Assembly: GCF_004137765.1 (NCBI RefSeq)
Contig: NZ_NOIS01000001.1
Location: 124,001-188,000, forward strand
From: Rothia uropygialis
Lineage (GTDB): Bacteria > Actinomycetota > Actinomycetes > Actinomycetales > Micrococcaceae
Reading direction: 5' to 3'
Length of the DNA: 64,000 nucleotides
Positions 42,173-50,886 of the stretch are shown here, piece after piece. A program made the translations under genes and the position numbers. The notes under the pieces are model-generated. The model saw only the letters and a program-made list of their open reading frames with translations. It was not told where the DNA came from and did not search any database. Positions within the stretch are counted from its first letter, which is position 1, and every line of letters starts with the position of its first letter.

Positions 42173-42445
42173 TCAGACTTCGGACTGGCCGCCGGTCTCG
42201 ACTTCTTCCTTGTGCTCCATCTTGTTGGCCAGCCGCGTGACGCTTAACTTGATGAGGGTCGCGACGACACCGCTGATTGCGGTCCATATGACGATGTCGC
42301 GGATGCTTTCCTCAGCGTCCGGATTGCTTGACGGCGGTTCGTTGCCGGTAACCTTCTTCCAGCCCAGCGTCATGACCTTGTTGGCCGCGAACACTCCGGC
42401 CAAGGACGCAACCGTGGAACCGATCTTGATAACGGGATTGCTCAT
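42173..42445 (-). CDS. DUF4235-type small membrane protein
   Basis: A 90-residue protein with two hydrophobic segments (about 8-27 and 50-70). The pattern KVMTLGWKKVTGNEPP and WTAISGVVATLIKL matches the actinobacterial DUF4235 family, whose function is unknown. ATG 42445 follows GAGGAGAG; a longer frame upstream lacks a ribosome binding site. It is convergent with mrpG. Confidence 0.8.
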   Translation of the reverse strand: MSNPVIKIGSTVASLAGVFAANKVMTLGWKKVTGNEPPSSNPDAEESIRDIVIWTAISGVVATLIKLSVTRLANKMEHKEEVETGGQSEV

Positions 42446-42589
42446 CCATCTCTCCTCTTCATTCGCACCGGCGGTGCGGCCGGTCACGTTCAGCTCTCTC
42501 TAGCCTAATCGCACGAGTTTGCGTTTGTCCCAATCTGCTGGGCGATTCACCTGAAGTGAAATGAGTCAGATAGACTGGGTGACGTTCAA

Positions 42590-42676
42590 GAACGACAGGG
42601 GAGCCTCGAATGAGGCTGAGAGTGCGAAAGCAGACCCTCGACCTGATGCGGTTAGCACCGACGTAGGGAGTCGAGA
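42590..42676 (+). ncRNA. TPP (thi-box) riboswitch
   Basis: The aptamer shows all hallmarks of the thiamine pyrophosphate element: AGGGGAGC at the 5' end, CTGAGAGTGCGAAAGCAGACCC, and the conserved block GACCTGATGCGGTTAGCACC followed by CGACGTAGGGAG. A -10 TAGACT (42571-42576) lies just upstream, so transcription starts near 42583. It controls the three-gene ECF transporter that follows, most likely at translation (see the next entry). Confidence 0.95.
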
Positions 42677-42714
42677 TCTCGGGCGTATCCAGGAACAGTG
42701 CGGGTACGGCCTCC

Positions 42715-42735
42715 CCTCCTGAAAACCGCAGGAGG
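42715..42735 (+). promoter_or_regulatory. Ribosome-binding-site-sequestering hairpin of the TPP riboswitch
   Basis: CCTCCT (42715-42720) is the exact complement of the strong ribosome binding site AGGAGG (42730-42735), with a 9-base loop. AGGAGG lies 7 bases before ATG 42743. When TPP is bound, this hairpin would hide the site. The competing anti-hairpin with the aptamer was not worked out. Confidence 0.65.
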
Positions 42736-42742
42736 AAGACCC

Positions 42743-43414
42743 ATGAACACCACATCCCATCACGAGTCCGGTCAGACGGTTCAGTCATCGAACGAGACTG
42801 GTAACGGAAAGTATCCGAATCGCCGGAAAGCTTCGTGGCGCGTGATCGACATCGTCATTGCCTCGGTTCTGGCCGTTGTCTGCGGCGTGATCTTCTGGAT
42901 TTGGTCCAATGCCGTTTCGCCGGCAACGCAAACCGCGACCGTTGGTTTCCCACCGTTATCGGGCCTGATCGGCGGAGGCTGGCTCATCGCGGGGGTCGTA
43001 GGCGGCCTGGTGATTCGGAAACCCGGTGCCGCGATCTACTGTGAGATTCTCGCAGCCGTAATCGAGGCCCTACTGGGCACCCATTACAGCGCCGGCGTTT
43101 TGCTGTCAGGGCTGATTCAGGGCATCGGTGCCGAGATCGTCTTCGCTCTGTTTCTGTACCGCCGGTTCGGGCTGACCGTGGCCATGTTCTCCGGCGGTGT
43201 CTCCGGCGTGTTCATGGGCGTCAGCGAGGTCATGATGTATTACGGCTTCTGGGAAGCGAAGTATCAGGTGGTCTACATCGTGTGCGGCACGATTTCCGGT
43301 GTCATCATCGCGGGACTTCTGGGATGGGCACTGATGAGGGCGTTGATCTCGACGGGCGTCCTCGGTTCCGTTGCCGCGGGTCGTGATGCTCGGCGCACCA
43401 AGGTTCGCCCGTGA
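42743..43414 (+). CDS. ykoE: Thiamine-precursor ECF transporter, S component (YkoE family)
   Basis: A 223-residue membrane protein with five or six helices after a 35-residue hydrophilic N-terminus. Its sequence (VIDIVIASVLAVVCGVIFW, then AAVIEALLGTHYSAGVLLSG) fits the YkoE family, which binds thiamine or its hydroxymethylpyrimidine precursor outside. Regulation by the TPP riboswitch supports the substrate. It is the first gene of ykoE-ykoD-ykoC. Confidence 0.88.
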   Translation: MNTTSHHESGQTVQSSNETGNGKYPNRRKASWRVIDIVIASVLAVVCGVIFWIWSNAVSPATQTATVGFPPLSGLIGGGWLIAGVVGGLVIRKPGAAIYCEILAAVIEALLGTHYSAGVLLSGLIQGIGAEIVFALFLYRRFGLTVAMFSGGVSGVFMGVSEVMMYYGFWEAKYQVVYIVCGTISGVIIAGLLGWALMRALISTGVLGSVAAGRDARRTKVRP

Positions 43415-45072
43415 CGGCCCACGGGGCCCGGGTCCTGGCCCAGAACTTCGGTTGGCACCACGCCGGTCGAGAAGCGCCGGCTTTCCACGGTGTAAATCTG
43501 GATATTCGACCCGGTGAAAGGGTTTTGTTGTTGGGCCCTTCGGGGGCAGGAAAATCGACATTGCTCCACGCGTTGGCGGGTGTGCTCGAGGACGAGGACG
43601 GAGACGCCGTTCTGGGGCGGGCAACGATCAATGGCCTCGGGCCCGAACAATCCAGGGGCGCGGTCGGTCTGATGCAACAAGACCCAGAGTCGTCGATCGT
43701 TCTCTCGCGCGTCGGAGACGACCTCGCATTCGGACCGGAGAATCTGGGAGCAGACCCCACGGCCATAGTTGCCCGGTGCGAACGAGCTCTGCGTTCGGTC
43801 GGCTTGGATCTCCCGTGGGATCGTTCCACGTCGGCGCTGTCCGGCGGCCAAAAACAACGGCTTGGATTGGCAGGCGTTCTGGCCATGGAGCCCGAGTTGA
43901 TCTTGTTGGACGAACCGACGGCCAACCTCGACCCGGACGGCGTCATCGAAGTTCGCGACGCCGTGTTGGACGCTGCGGAAGAATACGGTTCGACCCTGGT
44001 CGTGGTCGAGCATCGCGTCTCGGTCTGGTCGGAGTTCGTTGATCGGGTCATCGTGCTCAGTCCCCACGGGGGGATCAGCCACGACGGGCCTCCACGGCAG
44101 GTTCTGGATCAAGCGAGAGAGGAATTGCTCCGAGCAGGAGTATGGGTCCCGGATTACGTCCCCCGGCTTCCGCGCAACGGTTCGGGGGCGTTTACGGGAC
44201 CCGGGGACGGCGAGGCGCTTCTCGAGGCGCACGACCTTGTGGTGTCTCGTCAAGCACCCGCGCGCAAGTGGCTCAGACAACGACGTCGCGCGACCGCTCG
44301 CTCAGCGGAAAGACCCATCCCGGTGCACCGGGATGCGACCGTCGCGGCTTCGGATATTTGCGTCCGTGTACGTCGAGGGGAGCATCTGGCGGTCACAGGG
44401 CCAAATGGCTCCGGCAAATCCACCTTGGCCCTGACCCTCGCCGGCCTGCTCGCGCCGGCCGCGGGTTATGTTGCTGCATCCGATGCACTCCGATACGTAG
44501 GGGCGAGCCTAGAGCTCGACCGGTCCGGTGGCCTGTCGTGGGACCCCCTGTCGTGGACCTCGAGCCAGCTGATTGCGCGGATAGGAACTGTGTTCCAGGA
44601 ACCGGAACACCAATTCGTCAAAGCATCGGTCGCCGAGGAGCTGGCCCTCGGCGCACGACTGGCCCGCGATGCGGCACCGCGAGGCGTCTGTTCCGTAAAC
44701 GACGGGGACTGCCCCGAGGATCGGGCGGCTGAGCTGCTCGAACGACTCGGCCTGGGCCACGTCGCGGATGCGAACCCGTTTACACTCTCCGGCGGGGAGA
44801 AAAGGCGACTTTCAGTCGGTACTGCGCTCGCGGCCCGTCCACATGTTCTCATCCTGGACGAACCGACTTTCGGGCAGGATGCGACCACCTGGGCTAGCCT
44901 GGTCGACCTGCTGCGCGAGGTCATGGATGCGGGTACGGCGGTCGTCTCGGTGACTCACGATCAAGCCTTCATCGAGGCTCTCGGAGGCAGCGAGTACAGG
45001 TTGAACTGCCTCCACGCTGCCGGGACGCGGCAGCACACGGCTCGAACAGGAGACCGAGCATGGACCTCTTGA
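43411..45072 (+). CDS. ykoD: ECF transporter ATPase with two ABC domains (YkoD type)
   Basis: A 553-residue protein with two complete ABC ATPase domains in tandem. The first has GPSGAGKST near 45-53 and ALSGGQKQRL; the second has GPNGSGKST near 330-338 and LSGGEKRRLS. It powers uptake through YkoE and YkoC. GTG start overlaps the ykoE stop by 4 bases (GTGA). The linker of about 60 residues between domains is basic. Confidence 0.9.
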   Translation: MTAHGARVLAQNFGWHHAGREAPAFHGVNLDIRPGERVLLLGPSGAGKSTLLHALAGVLEDEDGDAVLGRATINGLGPEQSRGAVGLMQQDPESSIVLSRVGDDLAFGPENLGADPTAIVARCERALRSVGLDLPWDRSTSALSGGQKQRLGLAGVLAMEPELILLDEPTANLDPDGVIEVRDAVLDAAEEYGSTLVVVEHRVSVWSEFVDRVIVLSPHGGISHDGPPRQVLDQAREELLRAGVWVPDYVPRLPRNGSGAFTGPGDGEALLEAHDLVVSRQAPARKWLRQRRRATARSAERPIPVHRDATVAASDICVRVRRGEHLAVTGPNGSGKSTLALTLAGLLAPAAGYVAASDALRYVGASLELDRSGGLSWDPLSWTSSQLIARIGTVFQEPEHQFVKASVAEELALGARLARDAAPRGVCSVNDGDCPEDRAAELLERLGLGHVADANPFTLSGGEKRRLSVGTALAARPHVLILDEPTFGQDATTWASLVDLLREVMDAGTAVVSVTHDQAFIEALGGSEYRLNCLHAAGTRQHTARTGDRAWTS

Positions 45073-45851
45073 ACAATGCCAGCGCCGCCGAGTCGGGGTT
45101 GGGGCGAGTCAACGCGGCCGTCAAGATCGTCCTGCTCTTTGTCCTGACCCTAGCTTTCCTGGCGAGCGCGGACTGGGTCACCTCGAGCGTCGGCCTGATC
45201 GCGCTGATACTCGTCATGGCGGGCTGCCGCATCAATCCCTGGAATATCATCATTCGGCTATGGCCGGTTTTCACGGCAGCGTTGTTCAGCGGGTGGGCAA
45301 CGGCCCTTCTGTCCGCCAAGACGGGCAGGACCGTGCTCGACTTCGGCCCACTGTTGTTCACCACCGACTCGGTGGATGCGGGGATTGCGATCGCTTTGCG
45401 TGGTGGTGCCCTCGCGATGGTCTCTGTCCTGCTCCTGTTGACGACGGACGCCAGAGAGATCGGCGATTCGCTGGCCCAGACTTTCAGGCTGCCGGCGCGC
45501 TTCGTGCTCTCGGCCGTGGCGGCTTTCCGACTGGTAGGAATCATGATCACGGAGTGGGAAACTCTCGCTGCCGCGCGTCGCGCCCGGGGCCTGGGAGCAG
45601 ACCGCGGCGTCATCGGGAGCATCACCGGATTCGCGGCGCAAGCTTTCGCGCTCATCGTTCAGGCTTTGCGTAGAGCGAGCCGACTTGCCGTGACCATGGA
45701 AGCACGCGGCTTCGGCGCCGGGCCGAGAACCTGGGTGCATCGCCCGGAGTACTCGTGGCGGGACGCCGTCGCCTTGGTCATCGGCCTCGGGATTCCCGCG
45801 GCGGCCATCGGTCTTTCGCTGGCCTTGGGCACGTATCGCTTCTTCCACTAG
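45060..45851 (+). CDS. ykoC: ECF transporter T component (YkoC/CbiQ type)
   Basis: A 263-residue membrane protein with five or six helices. The two coupling motifs of EcfT are visible as AARRARGLGAD and VTMEARGFGAG, which contact the ATPase domains. It overlaps ykoD by 13 bases. It is the scaffold that joins YkoE to the double ATPase. Confidence 0.9.
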   Translation: MDLLNNASAAESGLGRVNAAVKIVLLFVLTLAFLASADWVTSSVGLIALILVMAGCRINPWNIIIRLWPVFTAALFSGWATALLSAKTGRTVLDFGPLLFTTDSVDAGIAIALRGGALAMVSVLLLLTTDAREIGDSLAQTFRLPARFVLSAVAAFRLVGIMITEWETLAAARRARGLGADRGVIGSITGFAAQAFALIVQALRRASRLAVTMEARGFGAGPRTWVHRPEYSWRDAVALVIGLGIPAAAIGLSLALGTYRFFH

Positions 45852-45991
45852 GGCTGCGCGCCTAGGGTGTGCTCCACCTGGACAAACTAGACCCAGCTCT
45901 ACCCCCAAATACTGCTCGCTCCACTGTTCGCGGGCGTCGTCGGCGGAAAAGTAAGAGATGCACCAGCCATCAAGCATCTTTGGAGCGAAAA

Positions 45992-46783
45992 ATGTCACCT
46001 CAGACTCGTGAAGCCCAGGCCCCCGGTGGAGCGCCCCGGGCCGTCATGCCCATCGCTCGGGCCGAGAGCGTCAGCAAATCGTACGGACAAGGCAACAACG
46101 TCGTTTCGGCCGTCCGCAATGTCGACCTCGACGTCGCCCCAGGTGAATTCGTCGCGGTGATGGGACCGTCCGGGTCCGGAAAATCCACGTTGATGCATCT
46201 CATGGCCGGGCTGGAGTCCCCGAGCGGCGGGCGGATGTGGATCGGAGAGCAGGAGATCACGCATCTCGACGACGCCGCACTCACGGAGATCCGGCGTCGT
46301 CGTGTCGGGTTCGTTTTCCAGGCCTTCAACCTGATGCCGACCATGGATGTTCGAGAGAATATCCTGTTGCCCTTTGACCTGGATGGGCGTTCGCCAGACC
46401 GTCAAGAGCGTGCGTGGATCGAGGACCTTCTTCGCCGGTTGGGACTCTCCGAGCGCGTCAACCACCGTCCTGCTGAGCTGTCGGGAGGCCAGCAACAACG
46501 AGTTGCGATTGCGCGCGCGCTGGCGACCCGACCGGCATTGATCCTGGCGGACGAGCCGACAGGCAACCTGGATTCGCGCTCGGCGCTGGAAGTCCTCCAG
46601 CTGCTGAGAATGGCCGCCCAAGAACTCGGGCAGTCAATCGTCATGGTCACGCACGATCCCAAAGCCGCGGCTCACGCGCATCGGGTGGTGTACCTTGCGG
46701 ACGGCGAGATTGTCCACCAGAGCAATAGTTCGGCTCGGGCAGAGGACATCGCCCAGATGATGCTTTCCTTGGAGGTGAACTGA
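45992..46783 (+). CDS. ABC transporter ATP-binding protein (MacB/LolD type)
   Basis: A 263-residue ATPase. Walker [10 protein letters not shown] is near 62-70, the Q-loop region is VFQAFNLMP, the signature is [15 protein letters not shown] and Walker B is [13 protein letters not shown], all typical of the MacB/LolD/FtsE branch. It pairs with the FtsX-like permease that follows one base later. ATG 45992 follows TGGAG; the frame runs further upstream but without signal. Exported substrate unknown (peptide, lipid or antibiotic). Confidence 0.88.
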   Translation: MSPQTREAQAPGGAPRAVMPIARAESVSKSYGQGNNVVSAVRNVDLDVAPGEFVAVMGPSGSGKSTLMHLMAGLESPSGGRMWIGEQEITHLDDAALTEIRRRRVGFVFQAFNLMPTMDVRENILLPFDLDGRSPDRQERAWIEDLLRRLGLSERVNHRPAELSGGQQQRVAIARALATRPALILADEPTGNLDSRSALEVLQLLRMAAQELGQSIVMVTHDPKAAAHAHRVVYLADGEIVHQSNSSARAEDIAQMMLSLEVN

Positions 46784-46784
46784 C

Positions 46785-48203
46785 GTGAAAAATGCCGTTC
46801 GTGAACTGACTCAGCATCCTCGACAGCACCTATCGACCCTCCTCGTTGTGGTCATCGGCTCGATGTTCGGTTCCGGCCTCATCGGCGCCGTAGGACTGCT
46901 GTACAAGATTCTCGATCCCGCGGGCGAGGCCGACGGAACGCTGTTGGTCATGCTCCTGCTGACGTCGATGACGTTCTTCGCGATCGCCCTGTTCGTCGCG
47001 GCGATGGTGGTAGTCAATACATTTTCTATTGTTGTCGCGGGCCGAACACAGCAGCTGGCGCTTCTGCGTCTGATCGGCGCGAAAGCCTCGACGCTGCGGC
47101 GTGCGGTAGCTTGTGAGGGGCTTCTGGTCGGGATGATCGGTTCCGTCGTCGGACTCGGCTTGGGCGCCGTGACGACGTGGGTTATCGCCTTGACCGCGGA
47201 GGCGAAGGGCGCCGGCAGCGGTTTGCAAGCCACAGCAATCAACCCGTGGATGATCACTGCTGCCGTGCTGGTGGCCCTCACGAGTTGGATCGCCGCATGG
47301 AACGGAGCGCGTCCGGTTCTGTCAGTCTCTCCTCTCGAAGGCACGCGTCGAAGCGCCGAACCGGCCCTGAAAACTCTGCGCAAGCGAATTTGGACACTCG
47401 GGCTTTCGATAGCGCTGGTCGTGTTGGGAGCATTGTTCCTCGGCGGCGGACTCATGATGGGGCTGACGGGCCCCGCGGGGGTCCTTCCCGCGGTTTTCGG
47501 AGGGTTCTTGAGTTTTGGCGGTGTCGCCCTGGGATCCGCGTGGATCATGCCGCCCTTTTTCGCCCTTTCGGGGAAAGTGGTCGGTCACGGGACCTCGGGG
47601 CGGATGGCCGTCGCCAATTCGCGGCGATACCCTCTGCGCTCGGCGAGGACCTCCATGGGCCTGGTCATTGGAATTACGCTCGTGGTGATGTTCGGTACTC
47701 TGGGCTCGACCCTGAAATCGGTGGTCCAGCGTATGGCCGGTAGCGGCGAGTACCGGCCCGAGGATGTGGCAATCGTCAACCAGGTGGTCGACAACTCGCT
47801 GCTCTTCGTCTACGGGATGGTCGCGTTCTCGGTGGTCATCGCCGCGATCGGGGTGGCCAACAACATGAAGTCCGCAATCCTGCAACGTCGTCGCGAGTTG
47901 GGGATGCTTCGGACCGTGGGACTGTCCACGAGTCAAATGTGGCGCATGATCTTCGGGGAGACTGCCCAACTGACACTTTCCGCGGCATGCCTGGGTATAC
48001 CTTTGGGTCTCTTCTACGGGTGGGCCGGGACCTTCTGCATGTTCGCCGCGGTTGACGGTGTCGGAATTTTTGGGCCGACCCCGCCGTGGACCGTGCTCCT
48101 CGGCGTGGTCGTCGGATGCCTGGTCATTACCGGCCTTGCCACCGCACTTCCCGCGCGCCAGACGGCCAAGGAATCGCCCGTCAGGGCCCTCGCGCTGACC
48201 TAG
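46785..48203 (+). CDS. FtsX-like ABC transporter permease
   Basis: A 472-residue membrane protein. Two FtsX-type domains are fused: helices near 15-40, 60-90, 108-135 and 160-180, then a second set near 205-260, 340-370 and 395-455. The conserved RRRELGMLRTVGLSTSQ segment of the second domain and RTQQLALLRLIGAK of the first are diagnostic. GTG start. The large extracytoplasmic domain of MacB is missing, as in Gram-positive bacitracin or antimicrobial peptide pumps. No two-component system is adjacent. Confidence 0.85.
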   Translation: MKNAVRELTQHPRQHLSTLLVVVIGSMFGSGLIGAVGLLYKILDPAGEADGTLLVMLLLTSMTFFAIALFVAAMVVVNTFSIVVAGRTQQLALLRLIGAKASTLRRAVACEGLLVGMIGSVVGLGLGAVTTWVIALTAEAKGAGSGLQATAINPWMITAAVLVALTSWIAAWNGARPVLSVSPLEGTRRSAEPALKTLRKRIWTLGLSIALVVLGALFLGGGLMMGLTGPAGVLPAVFGGFLSFGGVALGSAWIMPPFFALSGKVVGHGTSGRMAVANSRRYPLRSARTSMGLVIGITLVVMFGTLGSTLKSVVQRMAGSGEYRPEDVAIVNQVVDNSLLFVYGMVAFSVVIAAIGVANNMKSAILQRRRELGMLRTVGLSTSQMWRMIFGETAQLTLSAACLGIPLGLFYGWAGTFCMFAAVDGVGIFGPTPPWTVLLGVVVGCLVITGLATALPARQTAKESPVRALALT

Positions 48204-48212
48204 CGACGATGC

Positions 48213-48248
48213 GACGGGCGCCCCCGATCAAGTTGAGGGGCGCCCGTC
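48213..48248. terminator. Bidirectional terminator
   Basis: Perfect 12-base GC-rich arms (48213-48224 and 48237-48248) lie between the convergent permease and formamidase genes. Confidence 0.75.
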
Positions 48249-48272
48249 ATGCTCGTTGCGGCCGAAACGTCC

Positions 48273-49529
48273 CTAAGCTGGATTCGCCGAACGGGGCGCA
48301 CCCATACCAGGATCGATCTGCACCGGCCCCGAGGCCTGAGGGCTGACGTCGAAATCGAAGATCTCCGTGGGCAAATAAACGGTCGCGCAGGAGTTCGGCA
48401 CATCGACGACGCCTGAGAACCGGCCTTCGATCGGGGCGGCGCCCAGTAACAGGAAAGCTTGCTCGGGGGAGTAGCCAAATTTGGTCAGATAGTCGATCGC
48501 ATGCAGGATTGCGCGCTGATAAGCCAGCTGAGAGTCCAAATAGCGTTGTTCACCGTCCAGGGTCACGGAGGTACCCGAGAAGGCAAGCCACTCCGAGTAC
48601 TGGGGCGCAGTGCGGCCAGGCATGAAGATGGCATTTTCGCTCACGCCATAGGTCTCCATGCCGCCCTTCAGCACGTCGACACGCAGATCGATGTACCCTC
48701 CCATCTCGATCGCGCCGCAGAAGGTGATCTCCCCGTCGCCCTGTGAGAAGTGCAGGTCGCCGACCGACAGGTTGCCGCCCTTGACGAACACGGGGTAGAA
48801 GACGCGCGAGCCTTTCGTGAAGTTCTTGATGTCCTGGTTGCCGCCGTTCTCCCGGGGAGGGGCGGTTCGAGCCGCTTCGGATGCCACACGGTCGTATTCC
48901 GCGCCTTCGAGCTGCCCGAGGATTGCGCTCTTGGGCTCAGGAGGAAGCGCCAGGGGCGGCAAACGGTTTGGGTCGGTTGCGATCAGATCGCCTTCCCGTT
49001 TGTTCCATGTGGCCAGAAGATCGGTGGACGGCGCGGTTCCCATCAACCCGGGATGGGTGATGCCCGTGAAGCTGGCTCCAGGGATATGTCTCGACGTGGC
49101 GACGTCGCCGGTGAAATCCCAAACGGCCTTGTAGGCATCCGGAAACTGGTCGACGAGAAAGCTACCGCCGTTGTTCTTGGGGAAAATCCCCGTGTAGCCC
49201 CAGCCTTGGCCTGCTAGCGGGCCGGTTTCCTGGGGAATAGGACCCAGATCCAGGATGTCCACGATCAGCAGGTCGCCAGGCTCGGCACCTTCCACGGCAA
49301 AAGGTCCTGAAAGAGCGTGGACGACGTCGATGGGTGCATCGCGGATGTCGTCGGCGGAGTCGTCGTTCTTGATCGCGCCGTCGAACCACTCGCGGCAATC
49401 CACCCGGAATGTCTCGCCCGGCTTCAGGGTCTCGAGGGGAGGAATGTCCGGGTGCCACCGGTTGTGACCGATTTTTTCCTGTTCGGAGAACGGCTTGGCA
49501 GAGTCCAGCGGAAATAGAACCTCGGGCAT
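48273..49529 (-). CDS. fmdA: Formamidase/acetamidase
   Basis: A 418-residue amidase of the FmdA/AmdA family, which releases ammonia from formamide. Characteristic parts are IDVVHALSGPFAVEGAEPGDLL, GQGWGYTGIFPKNNGG, HPGLMGTAP and GDLHFSQGDGEITFCGAIEM. Length and motifs match the Methylophilus and actinobacterial enzymes. GAGAGGAA precedes ATG 49529. It is the second gene after fmdB on this strand and probably supports nitrogen supply. Confidence 0.92.
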   Translation of the reverse strand: MPEVLFPLDSAKPFSEQEKIGHNRWHPDIPPLETLKPGETFRVDCREWFDGAIKNDDSADDIRDAPIDVVHALSGPFAVEGAEPGDLLIVDILDLGPIPQETGPLAGQGWGYTGIFPKNNGGSFLVDQFPDAYKAVWDFTGDVATSRHIPGASFTGITHPGLMGTAPSTDLLATWNKREGDLIATDPNRLPPLALPPEPKSAILGQLEGAEYDRVASEAARTAPPRENGGNQDIKNFTKGSRVFYPVFVKGGNLSVGDLHFSQGDGEITFCGAIEMGGYIDLRVDVLKGGMETYGVSENAIFMPGRTAPQYSEWLAFSGTSVTLDGEQRYLDSQLAYQRAILHAIDYLTKFGYSPEQAFLLLGAAPIEGRFSGVVDVPNSCATVYLPTEIFDFDVSPQASGPVQIDPGMGAPRSANPA

Positions 49530-49570
49530 GGTGTTCCTCTCGATCGAACGATAAACAGGGGCTTGAGACC

Positions 49571-49858
49571 TCAGGGACGAGGAAGCTTGAGGTGTCGCGG
49601 ATCGTGGGAGGCATGTGAGGCCGTGGGGTCGGGCGAACCGGGGAGGCGGGTTACGACGTCGGGTTCATGGGCCGAGCGTTCGGCCTCACTCATTGCCGTC
49701 GCGCGGGCCGTTCCGAGTTTCGAGAGGCCGACTGGGGAGAAGATACGCGTTGCGGTCTCGACGCAGGTGCGGCACTTCCGCTCGGCGGGGACGGAGGACA
49801 TAGAATGCTGGGCTTCGAAGACCCCGCAACGCGGACACCGGAATTCGTACAGCGGCAT
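49571..49858 (-). CDS. fmdB: FmdB-family zinc-ribbon protein
   Basis: A 95-residue protein. The first 45 residues form a zinc ribbon with two CxxC knuckles (CPRC and CRTC) in the pattern MPLYEFRCPRCGVFEA, typical of FmdB. It was described as a putative regulator of formamidase genes. The C-terminal half is low-complexity. ATG 49858 is chosen since the family starts MPxYEF; the longer frame has no signal. It precedes fmdA by 41 bases. Confidence 0.88.
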   Translation of the reverse strand: MPLYEFRCPRCGVFEAQHSMSSVPAERKCRTCVETATRIFSPVGLSKLGTARATAMSEAERSAHEPDVVTRLPGSPDPTASHASHDPRHLKLPRP

Positions 49859-49949
49859 GCACACCCCAAATGATGCTGTGATCCAAAACACTAACGCCTT
49901 GAGATTACGCCCGCCGTGATGACCGGTCAAAGGAAAAACAGCATATTAC

Positions 49950-50831
49950 CTAGCGGGAGCGAAGAAAATTCATCAATTCACCCGTGAGACCTGGGTTGAG
50001 AACGAGCTCTTGGTTATTGAGATGGGTCACCGGCGCCAACAGGCGGACGGATGAGGTGAGCCAGACGCCATCGGATTCCATCAGGTCCGTCGGGTAGAGC
50101 GGTCCGAAACCGACGTCCCAACCTGCCTCCCGCGCTCCTTGGAAAATTGCGCCCTGAGTGGTTCCGGGAAGAATCCCCCGGTTGGGTTCCGGGGTGAAGA
50201 GTCGAAGACGGTCGCCTTCCTGACGAGCCATGATCACGGAACTGGTCGCAGCTTCGAGAATTCGTCGATCCGAAGCCGTGAAAATGGCTTCCTGCGCGCC
50301 GAGGGACCTAACGTGTCGCAAGACGGCCATGTTCACCGCGTAGGAAAGGGTTTTGGCGCCGGCCAGAAGCCAGGGGTAGGCCGTGTCTTCAGCGGGATCG
50401 TGCCCCCGTGGAAGAAGGAGTGCCTTGACGCCTTCCTCGCGTTGAGCGATGGTCGCCTCCGGAACGGAGCTCACGACGACGAGCCCGTACGGACCCTCTT
50501 CCGGCGTTCCGCGGCTGATGAGGAGTTTCACCGTGTGCTCCGCTCCCAAAGAAGATGGGGTGCCGTTTCCTGCGGATTCCAGAGCCAGGGCCGATGCCGA
50601 GCGCCATGAGTCCTCACTGGGATTCGGCAGGTGGAGGAGGCGGGCCGAGTTTCCGAGCCTCGTGAGATGGAGATCGAATTTGCGAATCGAACCGTCTACG
50701 GCCAGCATCGTTTCGAATACGCCGTCCCCACGGGTATAGCCTTCATCGTCGATCCGAATCATGGGAGTCGAGGCGTCGAGGACCGTTCCGGTCGGAGAAT
50801 TCTGATCTATGCGAACAACCGTGAGTGTCAT
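49950..50831 (-). CDS. Class IV aminotransferase-fold enzyme (4-amino-4-deoxychorismate lyase-like)
   Basis: A 293-residue fold-type IV PLP enzyme. The Schiff-base lysine is in AGAKTLSYAVNM, and EAIFTASDRRILEAATSSV plus RGILPGTT supply the phosphate-binding part. The sequence GDGVFETM near the start fits PabC, which makes 4-aminobenzoate for folate; a branched-chain or D-amino-acid aminotransferase cannot be excluded. The start is either ATG 50831 or ATG 50840; neither has a clear ribosome binding site. Confidence 0.75.
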   Translation of the reverse strand: MTLTVVRIDQNSPTGTVLDASTPMIRIDDEGYTRGDGVFETMLAVDGSIRKFDLHLTRLGNSARLLHLPNPSEDSWRSASALALESAGNGTPSSLGAEHTVKLLISRGTPEEGPYGLVVVSSVPEATIAQREEGVKALLLPRGHDPAEDTAYPWLLAGAKTLSYAVNMAVLRHVRSLGAQEAIFTASDRRILEAATSSVIMARQEGDRLRLFTPEPNRGILPGTTQGAIFQGAREAGWDVGFGPLYPTDLMESDGVWLTSSVRLLAPVTHLNNQELVLNPGLTGELMNFLRSR

Positions 50832-50886
50832 ACACCTCATTAAACGCCATGCCGCAAGAGCGTTGTTCGAGGACCCGCGCGGATTT

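Noticed and set aside
42488-42788. Small minus-strand frames over the riboswitch
   Set aside because: They cover the structured TPP aptamer and have no start signals or motifs.
43273-44280. 335-codon antisense frame in ykoD
   Set aside because: The plus strand carries Walker and signature motifs, and the antisense product has none.
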